From JAGTVB01 sp964624765 (lineage in GTDB: Bacteria; Pseudomonadota; Gammaproteobacteria; HK1): a stretch of 11,225 bases of DNA. The stretch lies in NCBI GenBank assembly GCA_964624765.1, contig CAZUZO010000117.1, forward strand, positions 1 to 11,225. Direction: 5' to 3'. Made by a program: the position numbers and the translations under genes. Below the pieces are notes generated by a model. The model ran no database searches. It was given only the letters and a program-made list of their open reading frames with translations, and had not been told where the DNA came from. This document shows positions 1 through 6,770 of this stretch, in pieces. The first letter of the stretch is position 1. Each line of letters starts with the position of its first letter.

Positions 1-56
1 CGCTCCGTCCGCCTGGCTCTCGGGCCGCTCGCGACGGTTTTTTCACAACCTCTCAC
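1..56 (-). repeat. Truncated copy A of an interspersed repeat with a gagaggttgtgaaaa-type end
   Basis: Read on the minus strand, this starts 5 bases after the stop codon at 61-63. It runs through a gtgagaggttgtgaaaa end and then a GC-rich arm until the window edge cuts it off. The same sequence recurs at 8983-9037 with only a few mismatches, and more diverged in opposite orientation at 4788-4860. The repeat is non-coding. Only one end is visible here. Confidence 0.75.
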
Positions 57-60
57 ACCG

Positions 61-1197
61 CTAATTCCCCTGTCCCTGAAGCTGGCGTAGGTAGGCCAAC
101 AAATAGCGGGTCACAGGCTCCAGCTTCTTTCGCATCAGACTACCGATGGCAGTGGTCCGCGAGAACACGGGTCGTACCGCAGGGTAACCGAGACGGGCCA
201 GCACCAGCATTCCCTCGATATCGGGCCTGGATTTGGGGCAATACTGAATAACCTGCTGCAAAGCTGCCTGTTGCTCTGGTGCGATATCGCCATGACCTGC
301 ACAGCAGTTGGCCGCCTCCCTCATCAGCGACTCGAGATCCTCCTCATCACCGATTCGCACCGACTGGAAATAATCGGCGATGGCTTTGAATAGGAGCAGG
401 ACGATGTCCTGGTCTGACAGCCTGCGGAGCACCTGCCCCACAGCCTGCACGAATGCCTGTCCTTTGCCCGACCAGATGCGTGCCAGCTGGTGAGCAAAAG
501 GATTCCCCATTTCCAATAAAGGGGTTAGCATTTCGATCCTCTGGTCCACGTCAGCACGCGGCGCCGGGGCCGGCGGGAGATCATCAGGGCAGGCGAGTAG
601 AAAACCCACCTGATAAGCAGGTTTGTTCTTTGCCCGATGCCAGAGCTCCTGGCGTACCTGGGTGCTGATCAGCGCTGGCTGCAGCACGAGCCGCACCGTC
701 TCCACAGCCGTAGCAGGCTCCGTCTCGAACGGTAAATAGTCGACCAAGTAATCTGCCAACACGGGGCCGAGCCGACTGTTCACCACGGCTTCTCGGCGCA
801 ACATGCTGCGGGCATTCTCCGCCGAGGGCATCGCCCACCAAGCGTGTCTGGCCAGTTCCTCGGTCAGCCCCGAGGCATGCACCACCGCGGCCACCGCTTC
901 GGGCTCGCCGAGCTTGAGAAGCTGAGCTAAATTCTGGTTACGGGCCTGACCCATCCGTGTCCAGCGCTTGAGATAGACCGGATATCCACCGGGGGAACCC
1001 AACACGTGACCCGAGATCGTTTCGCGCACTAGCCGCAGATACTGATCGCCGCGGCCGTTCGGATTGAGCTTGATCTGCGCTTCCCCCCGCGCCGATAAGC
1101 CATAGACGGTCATAGCGGACTCATCGATACGGATGACGTGCAGTTCACCCGCCAGCAATACGTTGAGTCTCAGTGCATCTTCTCGAGACAGCTCCAT
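61..1197 (-). CDS. Conserved cytoplasmic protein, possibly DsrS-like; third gene of a MoxR-VWA operon
   Basis: This encodes a 378-aa soluble protein with no signal peptide, membrane segment or known catalytic motif that I can see. I chose the ATG at 1195-1197 because it lies 11 bases after the stop of the upstream VWA gene and gives the N-terminus MELSREDALRLNVLLAGEL; an in-frame upstream start (1236) would overlap that gene by about 28 bases. A notably conserved-looking block is SGHVLGSPGGYPVYLKRWTR (residues 62-81), followed by LLKLGEPEAV and a helical, HEAT-like region. From memory this N-terminal half resembles proteins annotated as DsrS, a cytoplasmic protein of unknown function encoded at the end of dsr clusters in sulfur oxidisers such as Allochromatium; I could not verify this. 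Operon position implies a link to the ATPase/VWA pair, perhaps as substrate or adaptor (inference). The repeat copy at 1-56 begins just after its stop. Confidence 0.85.
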   Translation of the reverse strand: MELSREDALRLNVLLAGELHVIRIDESAMTVYGLSARGEAQIKLNPNGRGDQYLRLVRETISGHVLGSPGGYPVYLKRWTRMGQARNQNLAQLLKLGEPEAVAAVVHASGLTEELARHAWWAMPSAENARSMLRREAVVNSRLGPVLADYLVDYLPFETEPATAVETVRLVLQPALISTQVRQELWHRAKNKPAYQVGFLLACPDDLPPAPAPRADVDQRIEMLTPLLEMGNPFAHQLARIWSGKGQAFVQAVGQVLRRLSDQDIVLLLFKAIADYFQSVRIGDEEDLESLMREAANCCAGHGDIAPEQQAALQQVIQYCPKSRPDIEGMLVLARLGYPAVRPVFSRTTAIGSLMRKKLEPVTRYLLAYLRQLQGQGN

Positions 1198-1208
1198 GCT
1201 ACCTACCG

Positions 1209-2498
1209 TTAGTTGAGCTGCACGCGCTGACCCCACGGTACCGGTCGCTTTCCCTTGACCAGCCAGAGCACCGGGTACACAGGCGGCCGGGTCGGAAACT
1301 CCCCAGCGCCATCGGTGAAATAAACCAACAGATCCGGGTGGCGGTCATGCTCATCAACCCAGTCAAAGACTGGAGAAAACCGCGTACCGCCACCGCCTTG
1401 AAGGGTTTCAGTGAAACGGCATTGCTCCCAAGGCTCGAACACCCAAGGCGAGCCTTGCTGGATCTCGGCATCGCAAGCCAGCAAGGTAATGCGAGCGCGC
1501 ATCTGGCCTTTGATGGCGTCGATCTCGCCAAGAAATTCGCTCAGCTCCTGCTCGCTGATAGAGCCACTTGTGTCCACGGCGACCACTACGTCGACCTCGG
1601 CACTCCTCAGACTAGGGAAGATCGCTGCGCCCTCCCGGCGCGATGGACGGGTATAGGTAAAGTCGTCTCGTCCGATCGATCGCACATAGTGCGCTAGCAG
1701 CATGCGCCAGGGGAGCTTGGGCTGCAACAGGTGGTCGACCAGGCGCGCCATGTCGCCGCCGAGCTTGCCCGCCTGCAGCGCCTGTTGGGCCGCAGCGGCA
1801 AGCCGCTGCTGCCACTGGATAGCCAAGCGTTCGCGCTCGCTCTCACTCAGCGGTGGCGGCTGAACCGCCCCCCGATCAGGGTTAAACTGCGCATCGGCCT
1901 GTGAGGGTTCACCCTCGGTCCCGGAACCGCCTGATCCATCGCCGGGCTCTGGCTCACTCTGACCACCCTGCTCTGGTTTGACACCACTGCCACTGTCTCC
2001 CTCGGCGTCGTAGTCGTAGAGGTGGCGATCCATCGGCTCTTCCGCATTATTCTCATCGATATACGGATAGATCTCTTCCGCCGTCATGCCATCGAAGCTT
2101 GGGTCCCACAGCGTGCCGGGAGGCTGCTGAAAGCCCTCCTGGATCAACAGTGGATTGATCGCGTAGTCGCAGGCCACATCCCAGCGGTATTTCACCCGAT
2201 GTTGGCGCCGCGCGAAGTGGGATAGGGCGCAGTGAAGCGCTTCGTGGGCCAGCACGAACTCTGTCTGAGCCAGGCTCAGGGCCTTAATGTAGTCCGGATT
2301 GTAATAGAAACAACGCGCGTCCGTGGCAGTGGTGGGGCACCATTTTGGGTCAGCGGCCTGGGTCGGCAACCGCAACACCAACGCTCCCAGGAATGGCTTA
2401 TCGAGTATCAGCCGGGTACGCGCTGCGGACAGCTTGGTGGCGAGGTTCTTGGCGCGGGCATCGGTCATGTCGATCGGTGCAAGGACGTCAGTCGCCAT
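1209..2498 (-). CDS. VWA-domain protein with N-terminal HExxH metallopeptidase-like domain (DUF2201 type)
   Basis: This 429-aa protein is the likely partner of the adjacent MoxR ATPase. Residues 12-140 form a putative metallopeptidase-like domain with HEALHCALSHFARR (HExxH at 85-89). Residues about 147-205 are an acidic, Gly/Ser-rich linker. The C-terminal half (about 300-429) is a von Willebrand factor A domain whose MIDAS motif DTSGS lies at 309-313, with a Gly-rich GGGGTRF at 368-374 and a late TDG at 395-397. This architecture matches the VWA-like/DUF2201 family usually found beside MoxR ATPases; whether the HExxH site is proteolytic is not known to me. I chose the ATG at 2496-2498, which overlaps the end of the moxR-like gene by 11 bases and suggests translational coupling; ATG 2466-2468 (MTDARAKNL) is an alternative. 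No clear Shine-Dalgarno sequence precedes either. Confidence 0.9.
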   Translation of the reverse strand: MATDVLAPIDMTDARAKNLATKLSAARTRLILDKPFLGALVLRLPTQAADPKWCPTTATDARCFYYNPDYIKALSLAQTEFVLAHEALHCALSHFARRQHRVKYRWDVACDYAINPLLIQEGFQQPPGTLWDPSFDGMTAEEIYPYIDENNAEEPMDRHLYDYDAEGDSGSGVKPEQGGQSEPEPGDGSGGSGTEGEPSQADAQFNPDRGAVQPPPLSESERERLAIQWQQRLAAAAQQALQAGKLGGDMARLVDHLLQPKLPWRMLLAHYVRSIGRDDFTYTRPSRREGAAIFPSLRSAEVDVVVAVDTSGSISEQELSEFLGEIDAIKGQMRARITLLACDAEIQQGSPWVFEPWEQCRFTETLQGGGGTRFSPVFDWVDEHDRHPDLLVYFTDGAGEFPTRPPVYPVLWLVKGKRPVPWGQRVQLN

Positions 2499-3534
2499 AC
2501 AGCATGACATCTGCCACGACGTTCGCCCACTGGGCAAACTCGGGTAAACCGAACACCTCCTGACCCACCGCCTGGTGCAGATCAGAGACCAACATCACAC
2601 CCATCTCCCGCGGCCTCAAACGTTTCGCGAAATTCAGTATGTTACCGTGCACAGCCGGCGCGTCTGGAGCGTTCTTGGCGCGGATGGCGCGTCCCACCAA
2701 AGCACTGGCGATAGCGTACTGCAGATCAATTTCGCTTGGAATCAGCACTTCGTCGCCGCGCACGATGGCGTCCAGATCGGGCATGCGATCCAGGTTGCTA
2801 ATGAAAGCATGCAGCTCGATACCGGCCGCCGGTCCCACGCAGGCTTGCAGGGTTCCCAGAAGCACCTGCGGGTGATCGGCGAACTTCTGCAGCGCCCGAT
2901 GGGCAAATTCCCAGGAACGCGGCGACGGGAAGGCCACTGGATTATGGGCCGGATCAAACTCGAAAAGCAGCTCTGGGCGAAAGCGCAAGAAACCGATGAT
3001 ACGTTCGTCGACCCCATTGGCGTAGGCCCAAGCCACCCAGTCATCGAGATTGACTTCGAACTCAAAGTGGGTGAATCGATTAGCCAGCGGGGCGGGCATG
3101 GTGTAGGTTACGCCGCGATCTCCTTGGCGATTGCCGGCGGCAAAGATAGCCCACCCATTGGGGATCTCGTACGCACCCAGGCGCCGATCCAAGATGAGCT
3201 GATAGGCTGCAGCGGAAACCGATGGCGGCGCGGAGGTGATCTCATCCAAGAATAGCAGGCCGGTGGGACCGTGGCGACTGCCGTCGGGCAACATAGAGGG
3301 TACCGCCCACTCCACGTGCTCGCCGACCCGAAAAGGAATGCCCCGCAGGTCGCTCGGTTCAAGCTGGGACAACCGGATATCGATGATCGGCACTCGGTGC
3401 CGTGACGCCACCTGGGCGATCACTTGCGATTTACCAACCCCCGGAGGCCCCCAAATCATCACCGGAGTGTGGTGCCCAGCGTCGGCGCTCGAGAACTCCT
3501 GATCCAGTACGATACGTAAATGAAAAGGGCGCAT
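2488..3534 (-). CDS. MoxR-family AAA+ ATPase
   Basis: This 348-aa AAA+ ATPase has Walker A GPPGVGKS (29-36), Walker B LLFLDE (93-98), sensor-1 AAGN (132-135) and a probable arginine finger in PLANRF (R153). These place it in the MoxR clade, whose members act as hexameric chaperones that remodel or insert cofactors into target proteins together with a VWA partner (for example RavA-ViaA, CbbQ-CbbO). The partner is encoded immediately downstream with an 11-base overlap, and a third protein follows, so the three genes are probably one transcript. The ATG at 3532-3534 has only a weak GAG-type ribosome site. No convincing promoter is visible; the foldback element at 3555-3800 begins about 20 bases upstream of the start, so it may carry or disrupt promoter elements. 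The client protein cannot be told from the sequence. Confidence 0.93.
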   Translation of the reverse strand: MRPFHLRIVLDQEFSSADAGHHTPVMIWGPPGVGKSQVIAQVASRHRVPIIDIRLSQLEPSDLRGIPFRVGEHVEWAVPSMLPDGSRHGPTGLLFLDEITSAPPSVSAAAYQLILDRRLGAYEIPNGWAIFAAGNRQGDRGVTYTMPAPLANRFTHFEFEVNLDDWVAWAYANGVDERIIGFLRFRPELLFEFDPAHNPVAFPSPRSWEFAHRALQKFADHPQVLLGTLQACVGPAAGIELHAFISNLDRMPDLDAIVRGDEVLIPSEIDLQYAIASALVGRAIRAKNAPDAPAVHGNILNFAKRLRPREMGVMLVSDLHQAVGQEVFGLPEFAQWANVVADVMLYGD

Positions 3535-3554
3535 GGCTCACTCGCTTCGCAGAA

Positions 3555-3800
3555 CCGTATTTAGGCCGGGGCGGCCATGGTCATCGTTTCGTCAGAGTTG
3601 CCCTGGAGCACACCGTCGGTCCCCAAGCCTTCGGCAGCCGACTCCCTTGGTTGGGGCAAGGGTGTGTGCAAAGGCGCCGGACCCAAGCCGACAGCGACGT
3701 CTTCACGGCGTCCCCTGCGGCCCCGGGTCGGCTGTCCCCAGGGCAAAAGCCATCAAACTGCCGAAACGATGACCAACGCCGGCCGGGGCTATTGAACGGC
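3555..3800. repeat. Foldback (inverted-repeat) element, MITE-like, about 245 bp
   Basis: The core arms are TGGTCATCGTTTCGTCAG at 3578-3595 and its near-perfect reverse complement at 3758-3775 (17 of 18 match). The arms extend outward imperfectly to CCGT at about 3555 and ACGG at about 3797. A second inner pair is ttgccctggag (3598-3608) against ccccagggcaa (3736-3746). The interior is GC-rich with no credible gene on either strand. This element fills most of the 388-base gap between the divergent gene at 3534 and the one at 3923. A short palindrome, acggccg-tg-cggccgt (3796-3811), follows. I see no clear target duplication. A related arm occurs at 8926-8950. Confidence 0.65.
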
Positions 3801-3840
3801 CGTGCGGCCGTAGCTCGTTGAGCGTATGGTACATTATTAC

Positions 3841-3869
3841 TTGCTGATAGACTAATGTGTATGGATAAT
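3841..3869 (+). promoter_or_regulatory. Candidate sigma70 promoter for the 66-aa gene
   Basis: TTGCTG at 3841-3846 and GATAAT at 3864-3869 are separated by exactly 17 bases, in an AT-rich stretch lying between the foldback element and the gene at 3923. The -10 matches consensus at five of six positions and the -35 is weaker. The implied leader is about 45-50 nt. Confidence 0.5.
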
Positions 3870-3922
3870 GAACGGGCTAATGAGTCATCGATCGGGCTGG
3901 CCTATCTGTTGAGGGGGCGGAA

Positions 3923-4123
3923 ATGGATATGAAGGCATATTACGAGACTATTGACACGATGGAAAAGAGCGGGGTCGACCACGAGTATATACAAGGTTGG
4001 ATTGGGGGTTACCTGCAGAATCCTAAACGCGAAGAGCAGCGGATCACCGATGCCTATGAAGCAGGCTACGAGGCGGGAGAAAATCGCGACACGTCCGGTT
4101 TTCACGAGTGGGTAAAGCAATGA
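3923..4123 (+). CDS. Small acidic protein of unknown function (66 aa)
   Basis: A purine-rich GAGGGGG stretch at 3911-3917 precedes the ATG, and a plausible promoter lies upstream, so this short frame is likely real. The protein (MDMKAYYETIDTMEKSG...) is acidic and predicted helical. Its notable central features are a GWIGGYLQNPKREEQR block (residues 25-40) and a DAYEAGYEAG repeat (43-52), and it ends in FHEWVKQ. There is no signal peptide, membrane segment or Cys motif. The AGYEAG stretch faintly recalls ribosome modulation factor (which has a GYQAG motif), but overall similarity is too weak for a call. It looks monocistronic; the next gene is 226 bases downstream behind its own AT-rich region. 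I do not recognise the family. Confidence 0.75.
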   Translation: MDMKAYYETIDTMEKSGVDHEYIQGWIGGYLQNPKREEQRITDAYEAGYEAGENRDTSGFHEWVKQ

Positions 4124-4218
4124 CAGTGGCTCGGACCGATAGCGCCCGCGGCCTGCAGACACGCGCGTCGAACCCAGAGCAGTTGCTTTGAGCCTGTGGT
4201 GATCGAGTGCTTGAGCGC

Positions 4219-4292
4219 ATAAGAGCGCAGGGCGCTTATCAAAATAAATTATCCATTACAAAATATCAATTATCGAAATTATCATAATTAAC
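4219..4292 (+). promoter_or_regulatory. Small hairpin followed by an AT-rich probable promoter region
   Basis: A hairpin agcgc-agg-gcgct (4224-4236) flanked by ataag/tat is followed by about 55 bases of very AT-rich sequence with repeated ttatc/aattat units (4241-4292), sharply unlike the surrounding GC-rich DNA. It ends about 58 bases before the start of the 145-aa gene. Several weak -10-like hexamers exist (for example CAAAAT at 4259-4264, 17 bases after TTATCA at 4236-4241), so I cannot pick one promoter. Binding by a nucleoid protein or a regulator is possible. Confidence 0.4.
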
Positions 4293-4349
4293 ACGATAGC
4301 CTGTCCTTCGGCGGGTATGGTGGGGCTGGCTGAGCAGAGGGAGTTTGTC

Positions 4350-4787
4350 ATGAGTCTTCTGGAACAAACAGTCAACGTAATCGCGCAATGGGGACCCCAG
4401 CGCGACGACGATCGCAAGCAGTGCACGGCGCTGCTGCAACAGCTCACCGAAAACATGGATGCAGCGATCAAGATTTGGGAGGAACTGCGAGACGAAGCGC
4501 CCGTCAGTCGCAACCAGTTTACCGTGCTACTGTCGATCGGATCCGAGCGGTCCAAGGCCTTATATCGCATCTACCAAGACCAAAAGGACGCTGGCGGCCA
4601 GCTCAGCTCCCTCACCGGAGTACCACTGCGTGACACTTTGGGTCTCATGGATGAAATCGATGTCATCCAGGCCTACGGTCAACTGAAGGACGGCGAGACC
4701 ATCACGGACAAGGCCGAGGCCGCCATCGCCACGATGAAAGAGCGTCAGAAGCAGATCCAACAGGCCATTGCGAGCTTGACGGGATAG
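4350..4787 (+). CDS. Hypothetical helical protein (145 aa)
   Basis: I chose the ATG at 4350-4352 because it has a strong GAGGGAG ribosome site 6 bases upstream; an in-frame ATG at 4317 has none. The protein (MSLLEQTVNVIAQWGPQRDD...) is hydrophilic, charged and predicted almost wholly alpha-helical. A short less helical stretch lies around LSSLTGVPLRDTLGLMDEID (84-103), and a Lys/Glu/Gln-rich C-terminal helix (AAIATMKERQKQIQQAIASL) resembles a coiled coil. No Cys, signal peptide, membrane segment or catalytic motif is apparent, and I do not recognise the family. It appears monocistronic behind an AT-rich promoter region. A repeat element begins immediately after its stop codon, so any native terminator was displaced or is supplied by that element. 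Confidence 0.8.
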   Translation: MSLLEQTVNVIAQWGPQRDDDRKQCTALLQQLTENMDAAIKIWEELRDEAPVSRNQFTVLLSIGSERSKALYRIYQDQKDAGGQLSSLTGVPLRDTLGLMDEIDVIQAYGQLKDGETITDKAEAAIATMKERQKQIQQAIASLTG

Positions 4788-4939
4788 GCTTAGAGCTTTT
4801 GAAAATACCGTCGCGAGCGGCACGAGAGCAGGGCGGACGGCGCGCAGCGACGAGACAGATCAAACAGATAGGCGAGGAGCGAGCACCACCCCACGCTGCT
4901 ATCGGGTCGTGTAGCAGGTTTTTTCACAAGCTCTCAGCT
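4788..4939 (+). mobile_element. Complete copy B of the interspersed repeat: about 150-bp MITE-like element with terminal inverted repeats
   Basis: The left end (cttagagcttttgaaaatacc, 4789 on) and the reverse complement of the right end (ctgagagcttgtgaaaaaacc, reading back from 4937) match at about 18 of 21 positions, so this is a terminal-inverted-repeat element. A GCT triplet flanks both ends (4788-4790, 4937-4939) and may be a target duplication or part of the repeat. The left half matches copies A (1-56) and C (8951-9040). No coding capacity is seen. It begins one base after the stop codon at 4785-4787. Confidence 0.7.
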
Positions 4940-5025
4940 CATATGCCGCCAATAGGCTATCTCGTGGGTTAAGTTCCTCACGCCGTGGTGTTTGCGTGGA
5001 CGGCACGGTGAAGTGGTTGGCTGGG

Positions 5026-5433
5026 ATGAAAGACCGAGCAGCTCGCGAACCCGGCGGCGAGACACAACGGCTAGACAAGTGGCTATGGGCCGCACGGTTC
5101 TTCAAGACTCGGCATCTCGCCGCGGAGGCCATCACGGGGGGCAAAGTCCAGGTAGGTGAGCAAAGGGTGAAACCCGCGCGGTTGATTCGCGCGGGCGATC
5201 GCATTCGCATCCGAAAAGGGGAACGGCTGTGGGAGGTCATCGTGCAGTGCGTCTCCCGACAGAGAGGGCCGGCACCGCAGGCGATGCTACTCTATGAGGA
5301 AACGCCTGCCAGCAAAGCGGCCCGAGCCCTCGTGGCGGAGCGCCGAACGGAAACAAGCATGCCACGCTTTCCGGCTCCAGGTAGACCCACTAAGCGGGAC
5401 CGTCGCAAGCTTGAGCAACTGAAAGGTCGGTAG
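5026..5433 (+). CDS. hslR: Heat shock protein 15 (Hsp15), S4-domain RNA-binding protein
   Basis: This 135-aa protein has the Hsp15 layout: an N-terminal S4 RNA-binding domain opening with RLDKWLWAARFFKTRHLAAE and the GGKVQVGEQRVKPARLI block, then a basic C-terminal tail (MPRFPAPGRPTKRDRRKLEQ). In E. coli, Hsp15 binds free 50S subunits that carry a nascent chain after premature dissociation, and helps recycle them. The length fits the family (E. coli protein 133 aa). I preferred the ATG at 5026 because it reproduces the family's N-terminal length; an in-frame GTG at 4996 adds ten residues of no evident conservation. Neither has a strong ribosome site. The MITE-like repeat ends about 87 bases upstream. 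No heat-shock (sigma32) promoter is obvious. Confidence 0.95.
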   Translation: MKDRAAREPGGETQRLDKWLWAARFFKTRHLAAEAITGGKVQVGEQRVKPARLIRAGDRIRIRKGERLWEVIVQCVSRQRGPAPQAMLLYEETPASKAARALVAERRTETSMPRFPAPGRPTKRDRRKLEQLKGR

Positions 5434-5444
5434 GTAATACCTAT

Positions 5445-5495
5445 AAACTACGGCCACCGGCTAGGAACCTCATGACCGGCTAGGGCCGTAGGTTT
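5445..5495 (+). terminator. Hairpin downstream of hslR, possible weak terminator
   Basis: aaactacggcc (5445-5455) pairs with ggccgtaggttt (5484-5495) with one bulged base, giving an 11-bp stem. The large loop begins and ends with copies of accggctag. It lies 12 bases after the hslR stop. There is no T-run, so it may be a processing or regulatory structure rather than a classic terminator. Confidence 0.4.
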
Positions 5496-5573
5496 GGTGA
5501 CGGCATAAGGACAGGTGATCGGCAGCTCCGACGAGTACGATCAAAGAGCTCATCATCGGCGGCAGGTAGTCTG

Positions 5574-6032
5574 ATGAACGAAGACGAGTATAAAGGCGCC
5601 TATCAGGCGATCAACGAGCGCTCCTGCCCCTTCGAGAAGGCCATTCTCAGCCGTCAGTGCGCGTGCCAACATGCGCAGCGCTTTCAAATTGCTGACCGCG
5701 AGGCGACGGGTTGTCGGGTCGCATCGGCACGAGTGATGTGCCAAGAGCTGCTGCGCCTGCTGCGCATCAACGCTCAGTTCGCCCTCGCCATGACAACGTC
5801 TCCGGGATCCCTACCCCACAGTAAAGAAATGAAGGTCCAAGTAGGTGGACTGCTAGGCCTGCAACGGTTAGTGGCCGGTACAGCGGACGCGAGACACGTT
5901 GAGGACGTTTACGAACTGGTTCAAGCCGCAAGAAAAACCCACGGCAGTTTGGAGTCCTTACCCTTCTCTCAGATTATCCGTTCCATCTCGAGCTACCGAG
6001 GGCGGCGTCGAACGCGCTCCGGAAAACGATAA
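5574..6032 (+). CDS. Conserved-looking Cys-rich hypothetical protein (152 aa)
   Basis: The protein starts MNEDEYKGAYQAINERSC with a gaplessly acidic N-terminus. It has five cysteines in the first 56 residues (C18, C29, C31, C47, C56), arranged C-x10-C-x-C-x15-C-x8-C, with H33 next to the CxC. This spacing could bind zinc or an Fe-S cluster (inference). A second block, PHSKEMKVQVGGLLGLQRLV (81-100), looks like a structured core, and the tail is strongly basic (YRGRRRTRSGKR). There is no signal peptide or membrane segment, so it is presumably cytoplasmic. The ATG is preceded by a modest aggtag ribosome site. It stands alone between hslR and the first MITE. The family seems familiar from proteobacterial genomes, but I cannot name it or give a function. 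Confidence 0.8.
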   Translation: MNEDEYKGAYQAINERSCPFEKAILSRQCACQHAQRFQIADREATGCRVASARVMCQELLRLLRINAQFALAMTTSPGSLPHSKEMKVQVGGLLGLQRLVAGTADARHVEDVYELVQAARKTHGSLESLPFSQIIRSISSYRGRRRTRSGKR

Positions 6033-6122
6033 CGCGCCTCCCTACTGCCAAAAGACACAATCGATAACGCCGCTCTTTGTCGGAAGGCTGGATATGGTGG
6101 TGGCTGACCCCGTAGCACCTAA

Positions 6123-6338
6123 GAAGCTGTCTTAAAAACGACTGCGCTTGCCTGAGCGCGTTGCGCGGCGGCTCAGAATCCTCACGTACTCCCTTGTACA
6201 CTGCGGTGGTTACTCGCCCCATCCTTGGGGCTCGCCCCTTCGGGGCCAGCTTTCAGCTGTTCAAAATCGTTCCCGACGATTTTGTCGCCGCCGTGCGCCC
6301 CGCGACCCCGGCGCTCGTGACATTTTTGAAGCAGATTC
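6123..6338 (+). mobile_element. MITE copy 1 (216 bp), older copy, TAA target duplication
   Basis: The terminal inverted repeats are GAAGCTGTCTTAAAAA (6123 on) and, on the other strand, GAATCTGCTTCAAAAA (reading back from 6338). A direct TAA lies on both sides (6120-6122, 6339-6341). The body matches copy 2 (6771-6987) at roughly 85-90 percent by eye, in the same orientation. It contains a 9-bp-stem palindrome, caaaatcgt/acgattttg (6262-6284). No transposase is present. TNA 3-bp duplications are known for the IS1031 group of the IS5 family; attribution to that group is inference. Its right end forms the stop codon of the S24 gene. Confidence 0.85.
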
Positions 6339-6664
6339 TAATAGCGTTTATGCTCGCGTCTGCGCGTCCCGGCGCGCTGTACGACGACGCCCTTTACGGA
6401 CGCGATGCCTGAGGGAAGCTCAATGGTGGGATAGCGATCGTTCAGGGGCGCGAGATGATAACCGCTGGGGGTCTTCATTAACTGCCGAAAAATATAGCTG
6501 TCGCCGTGCTCGGCGATCACATAGGCGCCCGTTTCGACCATCCCCGTGGGATCGACGATGATAATGCAACCGCACTTAAACTCCGGTTCCATGCTATCGT
6601 CGGTGACCCGCAGCGCAAACGGCTCGGCGTCGACACACGTGGTCGGTTCGCTTCTCGCTTCCAC
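6338..6664 (-). CDS. Stand-alone S24/LexA-like peptidase-fold protein (108 aa)
   Basis: The protein carries only the S24 fold, without the helix-turn-helix of LexA or phage repressors. The serine motif TDDSMEPEF (residues 21-29, S24) is followed by the hydrophobic strand IIIVDP, then GAYVIAEHGDSYIFRQL (46-62) and NDRYPTIELP. LexA and UmuD carry their general-base lysine at VKRL; the equivalent here is IFRQL, so the lysine appears absent and the protein may be non-proteolytic. The start is GTG at 6662-6664, behind a gcggggggg ribosome site. The stop TAG (6338-6340) is created by the target duplication plus the first base of MITE copy 1, so the C-terminus RREHKRY may have lost a few residues. 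The gene is bracketed by two MITEs. Possible roles are regulatory or SOS-related (inference); a truncated prophage repressor is an alternative. Confidence 0.8.
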   Translation of the reverse strand: MEARSEPTTCVDAEPFALRVTDDSMEPEFKCGCIIIVDPTGMVETGAYVIAEHGDSYIFRQLMKTPSGYHLAPLNDRYPTIELPSGIASVKGVVVQRAGTRRREHKRY

Positions 6665-6770
6665 CTTTTACCCCCCCGCTCAGCATTTCACTCCCAAGCC
6701 CTGGCTTAGCGACAAGCCGGTGCTAGGCTGTCACGCCGATCCCTCGCTGCCGGGCAAAGCGATCGCCTTA

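Noticed and set aside
1173..1697. 174-codon plus-strand open frame
   Set aside because: It is antisense to the VWA gene, whose motifs (MIDAS DTSGS) are unmistakable on the other strand.
3796..3811. Short perfect palindrome as a rho-independent terminator
   Set aside because: No T-run follows on either strand and no gene ends beside it; it is more likely part of the foldback element's edge.
3533..3821. Several open frames of 60-140 codons on both strands in the gap after the MoxR-like gene
   Set aside because: They overlap each other, lie in the GC-rich foldback element and show no protein family features.
6148..6561. 137-codon plus-strand frame within MITE copy 1 and the S24-like gene
   Set aside because: Its first part is non-coding repeat also found in copy 2, and the rest is antisense to the S24-like gene.
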